NCBI GenBank assembly: GCA_910578385.1
Contig: CAJTQV010000003.1
Coordinates: 7,042-71,041 of the forward strand
DNA length: 64,000 nucleotides
From: an uncultured Muribaculaceae bacterium
GTDB taxonomy: Bacteria; Bacteroidota; Bacteroidia; Bacteroidales; Muribaculaceae
Reading direction: 5' to 3'
Part shown: piece after piece, positions 8,604 to 17,211 of the stretch
Layout of the letters: each line of letters starts with the position of its first letter
Numbering within the stretch: position 1 is the first letter of the stretch
Notes under the pieces: generated by a model
The model's database searches: none
Told to the model about the DNA's origin: nothing
Seen by the model: the letters and a program-made list of their open reading frames with translations, nothing else
Position numbers and translations under genes: made by a program

Positions 8604-8635
8604 CAAGTTATTAAAGGCTGACAAGTTATGAAAGG
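8604..8635 (+). repeat. Two 14-bp direct repeats across the kup start codon
   Basis: CAAGTTATTAAAGG (8604-8617) and CAAGTTATGAAAGG (8622-8635) differ by one base and are 18 bp apart. The second copy contains the ATG of kup. They may be a regulatory site or a small duplication. Confidence 0.5.
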
Positions 8636-10646
8636 TAAGAAATCACTGCAGAACAGCATCACGCTGGCGGGGCTGATTGTCACGGTCGGGATAGTTTTCG
8701 GCGACATCGGCACCTCGCCCCTCTACGTCATGAAGGCGATTACGGGGGTGAATCCGTCGTATGATGCCGATTACATACTCGGAGCGGTGTCGTGCGTCAT
8801 CTGGACGCTGACACTCCAGACCACACTCAAATATGTTCTTCTCGCCCTGCGTGCCGACAACAAAGGAGAAGGCGGCATTCTCGCCCTCTTCGCCCTGCTG
8901 CGTCGGCTGCCGCGCAAATGGCCATGCATAGTGGCCGCCATCGGAGCCGCCGCCCTTATCGCCGACGGTATGATTACCCCGGCCGTGACCGTCACCTCGG
9001 CCATAGAGGGAATACGCATTGTCGCACCCGGTGTCAAGGTTATACCGATTGTGGTGGCTGTAATCATCCTCATCTTCGCCATGCAGCGTGCCGGAACCGG
9101 AATGATAGGCCGCTTCTTCGGCCCTTTCATGATGCTCTGGTTCCTCTCCCTCGGGGTGCTCGGATGCTTCGCCATGTTGCATTTCCCCGGCGTGCTCCGG
9201 GCGTTCAACCCCTGGTATGCCGTCAGGCTCATGTTCTCCTCGCCCGAATGGTTCCTGATACTCGGTGCTGTCTTTCTCTGCACGACCGGTGCCGAGGCCC
9301 TCTATTCCGACCTCGGGCACTGCGGACGGCGCAACATCACCGTCAGCTGGCTATTTGTCAAGGTCATGCTTATCCTCAACTATCTCGGACAGGGTGCGTG
9401 GCTGATAGCCAACGAGGGGAAACCCCTTGACGGCGTGAATCCTTTCTATGCCATCATTCCGCACAGTCTTACCATTGTCGGTGTAATCATGGCCACGCTT
9501 GCCGCCGTTATCGCCAGCCAGGCGTTGCTCAGCGGATCGTTCACCATATTCTCCGAGGCAGTCAACCTTGACTTCTGGCCCAAGCTGAAAATCAAATATC
9601 CATCTGACGAGAAAGGGCAGCTCTATATACCCTCGGTCAACTGGGGATTGCTCGCCGGATGCCTCGTGACCGTCCTCCTCTTCCGCGACTCGTCGCACAT
9701 GGAGGCGGCATATGGACTGGCCATCACCGTCACGATGCTTATGACCACGTTGCTGCTGACGTTGTGGATGCGCACACGTGGAGTGTCAAAGGCCCTATGT
9801 ATTCTTTTCTGCGTGTTCTTCCTCTTTTTAGAGGGACTCTTCTTCACGGCCAACCTGTTCAAGTTCACCCACGGAGGCTGGTACACCATGCTTGCAGCCG
9901 GGGCTGTTGCGGCGGTCATGATTATCTGGAACAAGGCAACCGCTGTCCGGTCGCAGTACGTGGATTTAAAGCCCCTCGCCGACAACTCGCGTCTGATATC
10001 GGCTGTCAAGGCCGACGGAGAGATTCCCAAGTATGCCTCAAACCTAATCTACCTCAACCGTTCGTCACATCCGGGCATGATAGAATCGAAGGTGCTCTAT
10101 TCAATCATCAACAAGAACCCGAAGCGGGCAGACCACTACTGGTTCGTGCATATAGAGAGCGATGATGCGCCCGACACGCTCGAATACAAGGTTGATGTCA
10201 TTGTTCCCGAGGCGATTTATGTAGTCTCCATGCGGCTCGGTTTCCGTGTTCCGGCCAAGGTGAGCGTATATTTCCGTCAGATTGTCGAGGATCTGGTGGC
10301 TGCCGGCAAGCTCGACCTCAGGAGCGGTTATCCCTCCTTGCGTGCCGAGGGGATAGCTGGAGACTTCCGCTTCGTTATGCTCCACCGCGTCTTCTCACCC
10401 TCGACAAACTGCCGTGGCCGCGAGGCATTCCTGCTGCGCACTCACGCGCTCCTGCGCCGCATGTCGCTGTCAGACCAGGATGCCTATGGACTCGACACGA
10501 GCGTGGTTGTGCGAGAGACCGTCCCGCTCATTATCAACACCGCCGCACCGCGCCGCATTCGTCCGGCCGATACCGTTGAAACCACCGGTTCCGACGGTAT
10601 GCCCGGCGAATCTACCGGTTCAGCCTGCGTGGGAAAAGGAAAATAA
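8628..10646 (+). CDS. kup: Kup-family potassium uptake permease
   Basis: A 672-residue K+ uptake protein that most likely works as a K+/H+ symporter in the inner membrane. The N-terminal GIVFGDIGTSPLYVMKAI block is diagnostic of Kup/HAK/KT transporters. About twelve membrane helices reach to residue 435, then a hydrophilic C-terminal domain of about 230 residues. The start ATG lies inside a short direct repeat. The last 35 bases overlap the 3' end of the convergent NhaC-type gene, so K+ and Na+ transport genes share antisense 3' ends. Confidence 0.95.
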   Translation: MKGKKSLQNSITLAGLIVTVGIVFGDIGTSPLYVMKAITGVNPSYDADYILGAVSCVIWTLTLQTTLKYVLLALRADNKGEGGILALFALLRRLPRKWPCIVAAIGAAALIADGMITPAVTVTSAIEGIRIVAPGVKVIPIVVAVIILIFAMQRAGTGMIGRFFGPFMMLWFLSLGVLGCFAMLHFPGVLRAFNPWYAVRLMFSSPEWFLILGAVFLCTTGAEALYSDLGHCGRRNITVSWLFVKVMLILNYLGQGAWLIANEGKPLDGVNPFYAIIPHSLTIVGVIMATLAAVIASQALLSGSFTIFSEAVNLDFWPKLKIKYPSDEKGQLYIPSVNWGLLAGCLVTVLLFRDSSHMEAAYGLAITVTMLMTTLLLTLWMRTRGVSKALCILFCVFFLFLEGLFFTANLFKFTHGGWYTMLAAGAVAAVMIIWNKATAVRSQYVDLKPLADNSRLISAVKADGEIPKYASNLIYLNRSSHPGMIESKVLYSIINKNPKRADHYWFVHIESDDAPDTLEYKVDVIVPEAIYVVSMRLGFRVPAKVSVYFRQIVEDLVAAGKLDLRSGYPSLRAEGIAGDFRFVMLHRVFSPSTNCRGREAFLLRTHALLRRMSLSDQDAYGLDTSVVVRETVPLIINTAAPRRIRPADTVETTGSDGMPGESTGSACVGKGK

Positions 10647-11916
10647 TCGAGAGAGCCGTCATGGCTGCCAACGCCCATGGATAGTAAAGGTATGGAAACG
10701 GAGCGGCCGGGGAGATTCCGGCCAGCGATGTGGCGAGCAGAGTCTGGGCACCGTAGGGAATGAGACATTGCACTATGCAGGATGTCGAGTCGAGAAGCGA
10801 GGCTGTCTTGCGTGGGTCGATGCCGAAGCGGCGTGATATGTCGCGCGATATTCCACCCACGGTTATGATAGCAACGGTATTGTTGGCCGTACAAAGGTTC
10901 ACCACGGCCACAAGCAGAGATATGACCATCTGTCCGCCCCGTCGTCCCGACACATGTCGGGTAAGGCTCTGGAGAATGAACTGAATGCCTCCGGCTTCCT
11001 TGATAACGCCGAGCATACCGGCGGCGAGCAGCGTTATGATAATCAGGTTCCCCATGCCGTCGATGCCGCGTCCGGCCGATGCGGCAAGGTCAATCGGTGT
11101 CATGCCGTAGCATAATCCCAGCACGGCAGCTGTCACTATTCCGGCGGAAAGGACCACAGTGACGTTCACACCCGCGATGGCGAGCCCGAGCACCGCCAGA
11201 TACGGCGTGATAAGCACCCAGTCTCCGTGGGCAGGGAGAGTGACGCTGTGGGTGTCGATTCCGGTCAGTATGTAGACACCGAGCGTGACCAGTGCTGCGG
11301 GTAGCGCAATCCAGAGATTTGCCTTGAACTTGTCGGCCATATTGCACTCCTGAGAGCGTGTTGCGGCGATTGTGGTGTCGGATATGAACGACAGGTTGTC
11401 GCCGAAGAACGCTCCGCCAAGCACTACGGCAACATAGAAAGCCACATTGCCGTCGGCTGCCCCGGCTATTTCCACAGCGAGCGGGGTGAGTGCGACGACC
11501 GTCCCCACGGATGTTCCGATTGAGAGCGAGATGAAACAGGCCGCGAAGAAGATAGTCGGCACGACAAACTCGGCGGGAAATGCCCGCAGAGCGAGCGAGA
11601 CGGTGGCTTCGACAGCCCCGATTTCCTTGGCGACCGTAGCGAACGCACCGGCGAGAATGAAGACCCATATCATATACAGTATATTCGAATGACCGGCCGC
11701 TCGCGAGAAAACCTCTATCCGTTTCAGCAGCGGTCGTCCGCGCAAAATGACAATAGCCCATGCCGATGCGACAACCAGGGCCACAGCAATCGGCATTTTA
11801 TAGAAATCGCCCAGAAGCAGCGACACCACCACATACAGAACCAAAAACAAAATGACCGGTGACAGCGCGAGCCACCCTGCGGAAGCCGACACAGCCTCCC
11901 TCTTAAAATTACCCAT
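10612..11916 (-). CDS. NhaC-family Na+/H+ antiporter
   Basis: A 434-residue inner-membrane transporter with 11-12 hydrophobic segments. Recognisable NhaC blocks are SIGTSVGTVVALTPLAVEIA and GGAFFGDNLSFISDTTIAATRSQ near residues 140-190. NhaC-type proteins exchange cytoplasmic Na+ (or dicarboxylates in some relatives) for H+. The ATG at 11916 is preceded by a good promoter: TTTG at 11999-11996, 20 nt, then TAATTTTG at 11975-11968. A tandem 22-bp repeat covers the upstream edge of that promoter. The gene overlaps the 3' end of kup by 35 bases. Confidence 0.88.
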   Translation of the reverse strand: MGNFKREAVSASAGWLALSPVILFLVLYVVVSLLLGDFYKMPIAVALVVASAWAIVILRGRPLLKRIEVFSRAAGHSNILYMIWVFILAGAFATVAKEIGAVEATVSLALRAFPAEFVVPTIFFAACFISLSIGTSVGTVVALTPLAVEIAGAADGNVAFYVAVVLGGAFFGDNLSFISDTTIAATRSQECNMADKFKANLWIALPAALVTLGVYILTGIDTHSVTLPAHGDWVLITPYLAVLGLAIAGVNVTVVLSAGIVTAAVLGLCYGMTPIDLAASAGRGIDGMGNLIIITLLAAGMLGVIKEAGGIQFILQSLTRHVSGRRGGQMVISLLVAVVNLCTANNTVAIITVGGISRDISRRFGIDPRKTASLLDSTSCIVQCLIPYGAQTLLATSLAGISPAAPFPYLYYPWALAAMTALSIIFLFPRRLNR

Positions 11917-11967
11917 AAAAACTTTTTACCTAAGAAACTAAAACGTACTTAATACCATAGAATGCTG

Positions 11968-11999
11968 CAAAATTAGCGAAACACTGTCATATATGCAAA
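11968..11999 (-). promoter_or_regulatory. Promoter of the NhaC-type gene
   Basis: On the minus strand TTTG (11999-11996), 20-nt spacer, TAATTTTG (11975-11968). Full match to the Bacteroidetes consensus, giving a leader of about 45 nt. Confidence 0.7.
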
Positions 12000-12034
12000 T
12001 ATAGAATTACCGATATGTAAATATAGAATTACCG
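11991..12034. repeat. Tandem 22-bp repeat at the NhaC promoter
   Basis: Two head-to-tail copies (11991-12012 and 12013-12034) of a 22-bp unit containing AAATATAGAATTACCG, with a single C/T difference. The first copy includes the -33 TTTG of the promoter. The two-turn spacing suits a dimeric DNA-binding protein acting on one face; that role is inference. Confidence 0.7.
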
Positions 12035-12149
12035 GTGACAAAGAAATAGCGGCGGGAAAGGTGGTGCCTTTCCCGCCGCGATGGGGTAGGAGCCGCGCTG
12101 ATGGCGGTGACGGGTTGCCTTTGGGTGGGCAACCGGATGTTCCAATCTG

Positions 12150-14363
12150 TTATTTGACGACTTTGGTCGCCTTGCCGTTTGCGACGCGGATATAAACGCC
12201 CTCGGTCGGTTCAGTCACACGTACGCCCTGCATGTTGAAGTAAACAACCTCAGTCTCGCTGTCGGCTGCAATGCTGCCGATGCCGGTAGCGATGTCCTCG
12301 TAAGTTGTGCTGTAGACTTCCGATACCATGCCATGAGGATGCTGTGCGTAAGTTGTCAGCGTGTCGGAAGGTTTCATTGTGAACTCACTTCCGGCGATAT
12401 ACTGTGTGTGGCCATCGTGGTCGGAGTCGAGGCTGATTGCACGTGCAGGAGCAGAAGCCACCGCGCCGGTGAGCATACGGTCAGCAGTCACATCAGCACC
12501 AGAGGCATCAGTAATCTTGAAGAACACCGTGTGGTCCTCCTTCTCATGAGTGAGAGCCAGTCCCATCTCCTGAGTGCCGCCGATAAGAGTAGGCATCTTC
12601 ACAACCTCATGCTCGAAAGTCACGTCGATAGAGTTGAGGATAAATTCATCCAACGCGAGGACTTTAAATCCTTCCGGAGTTTGTGTCCCGCTCCATACGC
12701 CGTTTTCAATACTGTTGCCATCCATGTCAGAAAAGTCAACCAGTTCCTCATAGTCAGTTGTATAATTAAATTTGAGAGAAATGATTGAGTAATCCAGATT
12801 ATCGTGAGGATAAACAGATATATAGTATTCAGCTCCATTTTCTAAATCTGTACCATACTTCCATCCGATGTTATCAAGATAGCTCAAAGTTCCGGATCCA
12901 TCCATAATCTGAGCACACATGTCAAATATCCCGGGATCTTCACTTCTGAAATACATCAATGAGTTTGGATTATTATATATCTCATTATCTTTGTCGATTA
13001 ATTGCTCGTTTGTGAAGTCGAAGGTATAGGTAGAGGTTGTCATAACCGGCGTTTCAACAAGAATGTATGCTTCCAGTTTCAGAGCCTCATAAGGCTTGCC
13101 TTCGCTGTCAACGGGGATTACTACAATCTCAGTATCATCTGTTGCTGTGAATACGAACGGGTTTGCTTCAAGAGTTTCCTCGCCATCGATTGATACGCTG
13201 AGTTTTGCTGCATTCTTTGATGAGAATGTAATCTTAGAACCGGTTGTGACTGTGATATAACCGTCATCGTCAAGAGCGGGAGTTACCACGATAGCCTCCG
13301 GTTCAAGAGCAACTTCTGCATCCTTTACAGTGAAAGAGAATGTTGCGTTTTCCTTGGCTACATATTTGCCGTCCGGGTCGTCAACAGTTGCGGTGATAAC
13401 CACCGGCTCAGCAGAAGCCTTGAGGAAATTCAGCTCGACAAGACCAGTCTCTGCATCAAATTCAGCAGTTGCGACTTCCTCGTCAGACGAAGTTACCTTT
13501 ACATAAGGAAGAGCCTCGGCAGGTTCAACAGTAAGTTCACCGGTCGCTCCAGTCTCGCCAACTGTAAATTCGTTAGCCATTTCACCCCAAGCAAGAGTTA
13601 CGTCAGTAGTCTCGGGTGCCTCCGGCTTCTCCCATTCCAAAGTTATTTTGCTGATGTACATGGCACCAGAATGGGATCGTAAACCAACGAAACTAAAGTC
13701 ATTTGTAATATCAAGCACAGTTGATGGCCCCATCTCTAAGCTTCCTAAGTTTGTGCCTTTAATTGAGTGGCCATCTACATTATATAAATCTGATGTGCTT
13801 TCGTAGTTGGTATTGTCTCCATATATGTCAAGTGTTCGACCGGATGCTGTATTTGAATTCCATTCTACGGTAACTTTTTTAAGAATGCATCCTTGGGGGT
13901 TCGAAGAGGCAAATAGTCCACTATATGGAGTTTTGCCACTGACAGTATTTTTAGATGATCGAAGCTGAATAGATTCGTTTCCTGTTGCCATGTTGGCATA
14001 ATAGGAAATGCCAGTTATTTCAGAAGTAAATGAGTAGTCTTCGTACGATGAACTTCCGCTTGTGGCATTTACTCCTTTTGAATCTTTAAATACGTCGTAT
14101 GTGAGAACTTCTGTTATAGTTTTAGGTGCTTCGACAACTTCAATGTCGATTGAAGTGCTATCAGACGTTATTGGGCCGTCTTCACCATCTACGGTTGCGG
14201 TTGCTGTGAGTGTGAGAAGTTTGGTTAGGTATTCTTCTGAAATTGTAACCTCTGCATAACCGGATTTTTCTTCTCCGACAACAGCTTCCGCACCAAGTCC
14301 GGTTATGGTAACAGTAGAATTCGGAGTGTCGCAAGTAGCGCGTACCACAGTACCCACAGGCAC
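12150..14363 (-). CDS. Secreted multi-domain protein with T9SS-like tail, downstream part of a frameshifted gene
   Basis: This is the 3' part of a gene that begins at 14967. The frame is open upstream of 14363 as far as the C8 tract, and removing one C joins the two parts as PPIFNIAHNSQVPVGTVVR, a chitobiase C-terminal-like (CHB_HEX_C) start. Contents in order: CHB_HEX-like domain, a beta-sandwich region resembling the N-terminal domain upstream, Ig-like cadherin/BIG-type stretches, a second ordered region, and a C-terminal segment VVYFNMQGVRVTEP-x-GVYIRVANGK that looks like a type 9 secretion sorting domain. The function is unknown; it is probably surface-exposed. Base composition drops between about 12.7 and 14.9 kb. 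The annotated start is not a natural start codon for this product. Confidence 0.7.
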   Translation of the reverse strand: MPVGTVVRATCDTPNSTVTITGLGAEAVVGEEKSGYAEVTISEEYLTKLLTLTATATVDGEDGPITSDSTSIDIEVVEAPKTITEVLTYDVFKDSKGVNATSGSSSYEDYSFTSEITGISYYANMATGNESIQLRSSKNTVSGKTPYSGLFASSNPQGCILKKVTVEWNSNTASGRTLDIYGDNTNYESTSDLYNVDGHSIKGTNLGSLEMGPSTVLDITNDFSFVGLRSHSGAMYISKITLEWEKPEAPETTDVTLAWGEMANEFTVGETGATGELTVEPAEALPYVKVTSSDEEVATAEFDAETGLVELNFLKASAEPVVITATVDDPDGKYVAKENATFSFTVKDAEVALEPEAIVVTPALDDDGYITVTTGSKITFSSKNAAKLSVSIDGEETLEANPFVFTATDDTEIVVIPVDSEGKPYEALKLEAYILVETPVMTTSTYTFDFTNEQLIDKDNEIYNNPNSLMYFRSEDPGIFDMCAQIMDGSGTLSYLDNIGWKYGTDLENGAEYYISVYPHDNLDYSIISLKFNYTTDYEELVDFSDMDGNSIENGVWSGTQTPEGFKVLALDEFILNSIDVTFEHEVVKMPTLIGGTQEMGLALTHEKEDHTVFFKITDASGADVTADRMLTGAVASAPARAISLDSDHDGHTQYIAGSEFTMKPSDTLTTYAQHPHGMVSEVYSTTYEDIATGIGSIAADSETEVVYFNMQGVRVTEPTEGVYIRVANGKATKVVK

Positions 14364-14370
14364 CTGCGAA

Positions 14371-14967
14371 TTATGCGCAATATTGAAAATAGGGGGGGGT
14401 GCAAGTAGTTGGTAATGAATTATTTGAGTATTCTACAGTTAGACCCGAAAGCCCGATGTATTTTCCATCAGCATTTCCAGTGAATGAAATTGTTATTTCA
14501 CCACTTGCAGAGCCTGAGAAAACTTGGTCTTTAGCCGTTGAATTAAGAGTGGCAGATGTGTCGCCGTTGATTGTGAATTCGGTCTCTCCGACTTTTACAG
14601 ACAATTTTGCAGAGCCGTTTGATTTTGCACCTTGGACTGTAACTTTAGTAATCTGACCGGTAAATGAATTGGAGGAAAGGAACATTTCTTTAAGCCCGGC
14701 ATTTCCCGAACCCATTTGGATTCCATTTTTTGAACGTGTGTAGTATACATTTCCTGATGCCTGCCAGGTGTACTCCATTGACCAAGTGCCTTCAAGGTCA
14801 TTTGAGGTATCAGTCCAGGTTGTGGGGGCGATAGTAGTTTTACTGCTACTTGGATTTAGTATTTTATCCCAATCGGCAGCAACTGTGCGAGTAGAGGTCC
14901 ATGTATCCGCCAGTCCGGGGAGGGCGAAGGCCAGGAAGCACAGTAGTGATAGTAGTTGTTTTTTCAT
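14371..14967 (-). CDS. N-terminal part of the frameshifted secreted protein
   Basis: A 198-residue frame starting MKKQLLSLLCFLAFALPGLA, a clean signal peptide, then a beta-rich domain of about 160 residues without catalytic motifs. A similar domain seems to recur in the downstream part (around 13.7-14.0 kb). The frame leaves its natural course at the run of eight C in the coding strand (forward G 14392-14399) and stops 17 bases later. With seven C the protein would continue for a total near 935 residues. Either a sequencing error, an inactivating mutation or a phase-variation switch explains this. Promoter lies about 145 nt upstream with a hairpin leader between. Confidence 0.75.
   Translation of the reverse strand: MKKQLLSLLCFLAFALPGLADTWTSTRTVAADWDKILNPSSSKTTIAPTTWTDTSNDLEGTWSMEYTWQASGNVYYTRSKNGIQMGSGNAGLKEMFLSSNSFTGQITKVTVQGAKSNGSAKLSVKVGETEFTINGDTSATLNSTAKDQVFSGSASGEITISFTGNADGKYIGLSGLTVEYSNNSLPTTCTPPYFQYCA
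14392..14399. repeat. Homopolymer run of eight G (C8 in the coding strand) at the frameshift
   Basis: The run interrupts a secreted-protein gene exactly where the frame changes. Seven bases restore a continuous protein; eight gives an early stop. Runs of this type are typical slipped-strand switches but also typical sequencing errors. Confidence 0.85.
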
Positions 14968-15025
14968 GCTACAATTGTTTTGATTTTGGTTGTTATGTTA
15001 GGTTTGTTGTTGTCACCTGTTGCGG

Positions 15026-15076
15026 GGTGAGTAGCATGAAGTGGTTCCGATTGGCTGCACTCATGCGCTGCTCACC
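15026..15076 (-). ncRNA. Hairpin in the 5' leader of the secreted-protein gene
   Basis: In the minus-strand transcript, GGTGAG (15076-15071) pairs with CTCACC (15031-15026). Inside it GCATGAGTG (15066-15058) pairs with CAC-T-TCATGC (15043-15034) with one bulge. The leader between the promoter (15112-15142) and the ATG at 14967 is about 140 nt long. Could control translation or be a processing site; no known riboswitch class is recognised. Confidence 0.4.
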
Positions 15077-15111
15077 GGCTAACCAATCTTGAAGCGATTG
15101 ATTGTCTAAAG

Positions 15112-15142
15112 CAAAATTATAATATTTTTACGACTCCACCAA
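15112..15142 (-). promoter_or_regulatory. Promoter of the frameshifted secreted-protein gene
   Basis: Minus strand TTG (15142-15140), 20-nt spacer, TAATTTTG (15119-15112); full consensus match. The next gene upstream ends at 15208, so this is a separate transcription unit. Confidence 0.65.
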
Positions 15143-15207
15143 GCGTAGTCCGATATTTTTCTCCTCTTGCAGAGGCGGAAACCGGGATTTTACCCGTGTC
15201 GGTTGAA

Positions 15208-15861
15208 TTATATGCCGGAGAGCATGGCGCGGACGGCGGCGAGGATGGCTTCGTCCGACAGGCGTGAGGAGTCGAACGACAGGTGGTAGTTCGAGGCGCG
15301 GCCCCACGCCTCGCGGTTGGTGTAGTAGTTGTAGTACGATGCGCGGTTGCGGTCGTTGCGCGTGGTGATGTCCATGGCCTCGCGCATGTCGGTGGTCTCG
15401 CCACGGCGGATAACGGCCTCGGCACGGTGTTCACGAGGTGCGTGTACAAAGAGACTCAGCATGTTCGGATGCTCACGCATCACATAGTCGGCCGTGCGCC
15501 CGACTATCACGCACGACTCTCGCTCGCATATCTCCTTGATGATGCGGCTCTGATACTCATATATCTTCTCGTCACTCAGGGTCGAGCCTCCGATGTTGGC
15601 TGTCGGTGCTCCCAAGTTGAACGACAGCATGGAGCGTAGCAGTGACGGACGCTTCTCATCCTTGCTCGCGAAAATCTCGGGCGAATAGCCCAGACGACTC
15701 GCCGCCTCGCTCAGCAACGTCTTGTCGTAATAGGATACACCAAGGCGTTCGGCCAGCATCTTGCCGATGCGGCGTCCTCCGCTGCCATATTCCCTGCCGA
15801 TCACGATAAGGAACTTATTCGCCGAATTTCCCTCTCCCTTCACGTTGTCTGAGCTCTCCAT
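15208..15861 (-). CDS. Cytidylate kinase-like family protein
   Basis: A 217-residue P-loop protein of the cytidylate-kinase-2 type (PF13189-like). The Walker A variant GREYGSGGRRIGK is near residues 22-34, then YYDKTLL and a REHRAEAVIRR lid-like segment. True CMP kinases (Cmk) differ in length and motifs, so a role as nucleotide kinase is likely but the substrate is uncertain. It is transcribed divergently from the 125-residue unknown gene, and the promoters of the two overlap. Confidence 0.8.
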   Translation of the reverse strand: MESSDNVKGEGNSANKFLIVIGREYGSGGRRIGKMLAERLGVSYYDKTLLSEAASRLGYSPEIFASKDEKRPSLLRSMLSFNLGAPTANIGGSTLSDEKIYEYQSRIIKEICERESCVIVGRTADYVMREHPNMLSLFVHAPREHRAEAVIRRGETTDMREAMDITTRNDRNRASYYNYYTNREAWGRASNYHLSFDSSRLSDEAILAAVRAMLSGI

Positions 15862-15892
15862 ACCTGCTTAAAATGAGTTTTAATGAGTTGAA

Positions 15893-15929
15893 TTGCAAAA
15901 TTAATCAAAAAAATTATTACTTTTGCAAA
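15893..15929. promoter_or_regulatory. Overlapping divergent promoters
   Basis: Minus-strand TAATTTTG (forward CAAAATTA, 15896-15903) and plus-strand TACTTTTG (15918-15925) face away from each other 14 bp apart. A TTG at 15893-15895 sits 22 nt before the plus -7 box, and a CAAA at 15926-15929 gives TTTG 22 nt before the minus -7 box. The two promoters thus share the same 37 bp and polymerase binding should be mutually exclusive. Confidence 0.5.
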
Positions 15930-16001
15930 GAAAATCTTCTAAAACATTTTTCCGCACGCCATCCGACTGCGGAAAATATCTAAAGAATTCAAAATTACAA
16001 G

Positions 16002-16379
16002 ATGGAGACATCAAGCGATAAGGAAAACTTGGAACAAGCGGGGATGGAGGTATATCAGTACATTGTGGACCATTGTGACACATGTTGTGAGGAGATGGAC
16101 GCTCTGATACTGAAATTGCGTCAGGTTGATACTTCGGGACAGTTTCTGGCAAGTACCGCACGCTATCTCGCGGCGGTAGACCGTGCTAAATTCGAACCCT
16201 GGCTCGGCTCTCTTATAGAGGGGGCGATCGACAAGGACCGCGAGCGACGCTATATCGGCTCATTGCTCCAGGCCATCTGGGGTGATGACTTCGAACTCCG
16301 TGTGACCGAGCTCAACGCTACCGACAACAATTTCCGCCGCATATACAAGCGAATGCACCCCGAGGTGAACGTGATGTAA
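16002..16379 (+). CDS. Unknown 125-residue acidic protein
   Basis: Not recognised. A soluble, mostly helical, acidic protein without signal peptide or membrane segment. It contains a VDHCDTCCEEMD stretch with three cysteines near residues 23-31 and a basic C-terminal half ending RRIYKRMHPEVNVM. The frame has normal codon use for the region, a TAnnTTTG box at 15918-15925 about 80 nt upstream, and is followed 19 nt later by the secreted cyclophilin gene, probably in one operon. Tight helices and the cysteine cluster suggest metal binding or protein contact, but nothing fixes a function. Confidence 0.7.
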   Translation: METSSDKENLEQAGMEVYQYIVDHCDTCCEEMDALILKLRQVDTSGQFLASTARYLAAVDRAKFEPWLGSLIEGAIDKDRERRYIGSLLQAIWGDDFELRVTELNATDNNFRRIYKRMHPEVNVM

Positions 16380-16398
16380 CCGGCAAATCCACCCGAAT

Positions 16399-17196
16399 AT
16401 GAAGAAATTAATTTTAAGCCTAATATTGACATTCATGGCAATAGCAAATGCTCAGGCCGACAAGGTGGTTGATATCCACACCACGCTCGGCGACATAAAA
16501 GTCAAGCTGTATGACGACACCCCGATACACCGCGACAATTTCCTTAAACTCGTGCGTGAGGGGTATTATGACGGTGTCCTTTTCCACCGTGTGATCAAGG
16601 ACTTCATGATCCAGACCGGCGACCCCAATTCAAAGACAGCCGACAGCACCGCGATGCTCGGCTCCGGCGACCCCTCGTATACTCTTGAGGCTGAGATCAA
16701 CTATCCTAAGCACTATCACAAGTATGGTGCCCTGGCGGCTGCCCGCACAGGCGATCAGGTGAATCCCGAACGCCGCAGTTCCGGCTCGCAGTTCTACATT
16801 GTGACCGGTAAGAAACAGGATGCCCGCACCCTCGACATGATGACCGAGCGCGCCAACCATGAGCGCAAGCAGGCATATTTCAACGGCCTTGTCAAACAGC
16901 ACATGGATGAGATCCGTGCGTTCCGCGAGAAGAACGACCGCGAGGGCATGGAAGCGCTCCGTCAGGAACTTGCCCGTCAGACCGAAGAGGTTGTGAAAGA
17001 TGAACCGATGCCCGAGGAAATCCGCGAGACATATCTCACCCTGGGTGGAACTCCTCATCTTGACGGACAGTACACCGTGTTTGGCGAGGTTGTCGAAGGC
17101 ATGGATGTAGTCGAAAAGATACAGAATGTCGAGACAGGTCGCGCCGACCGTCCTAAAGAGGACGTCCGTGTTCTCTCGATGAAAGTCGAAGAATAA
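16399..17196 (+). CDS. Exported cyclophilin-type peptidyl-prolyl isomerase
   Basis: A 265-residue proline isomerase with a signal peptide ending near residue 20 (ANAQA). Cyclophilin core marks are FHRVIKDFMIQTGDP (catalytic Arg and Phe), GSQFYIV and DGQYTVFGEVVEGMDVV. Between GSQFYIV and the last strands there is an insert of about 70 charged, helical residues (roughly 135-210) that ordinary PpiA enzymes lack, probably a client-binding or dimerising arm. It acts in the periplasm on folding of envelope proteins. A perfect hairpin lies just after the stop. Confidence 0.92.
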   Translation: MKKLILSLILTFMAIANAQADKVVDIHTTLGDIKVKLYDDTPIHRDNFLKLVREGYYDGVLFHRVIKDFMIQTGDPNSKTADSTAMLGSGDPSYTLEAEINYPKHYHKYGALAAARTGDQVNPERRSSGSQFYIVTGKKQDARTLDMMTERANHERKQAYFNGLVKQHMDEIRAFREKNDREGMEALRQELARQTEEVVKDEPMPEEIRETYLTLGGTPHLDGQYTVFGEVVEGMDVVEKIQNVETGRADRPKEDVRVLSMKVEE

Positions 17197-17211
17197 TCCT
17201 CAAATCTCATA

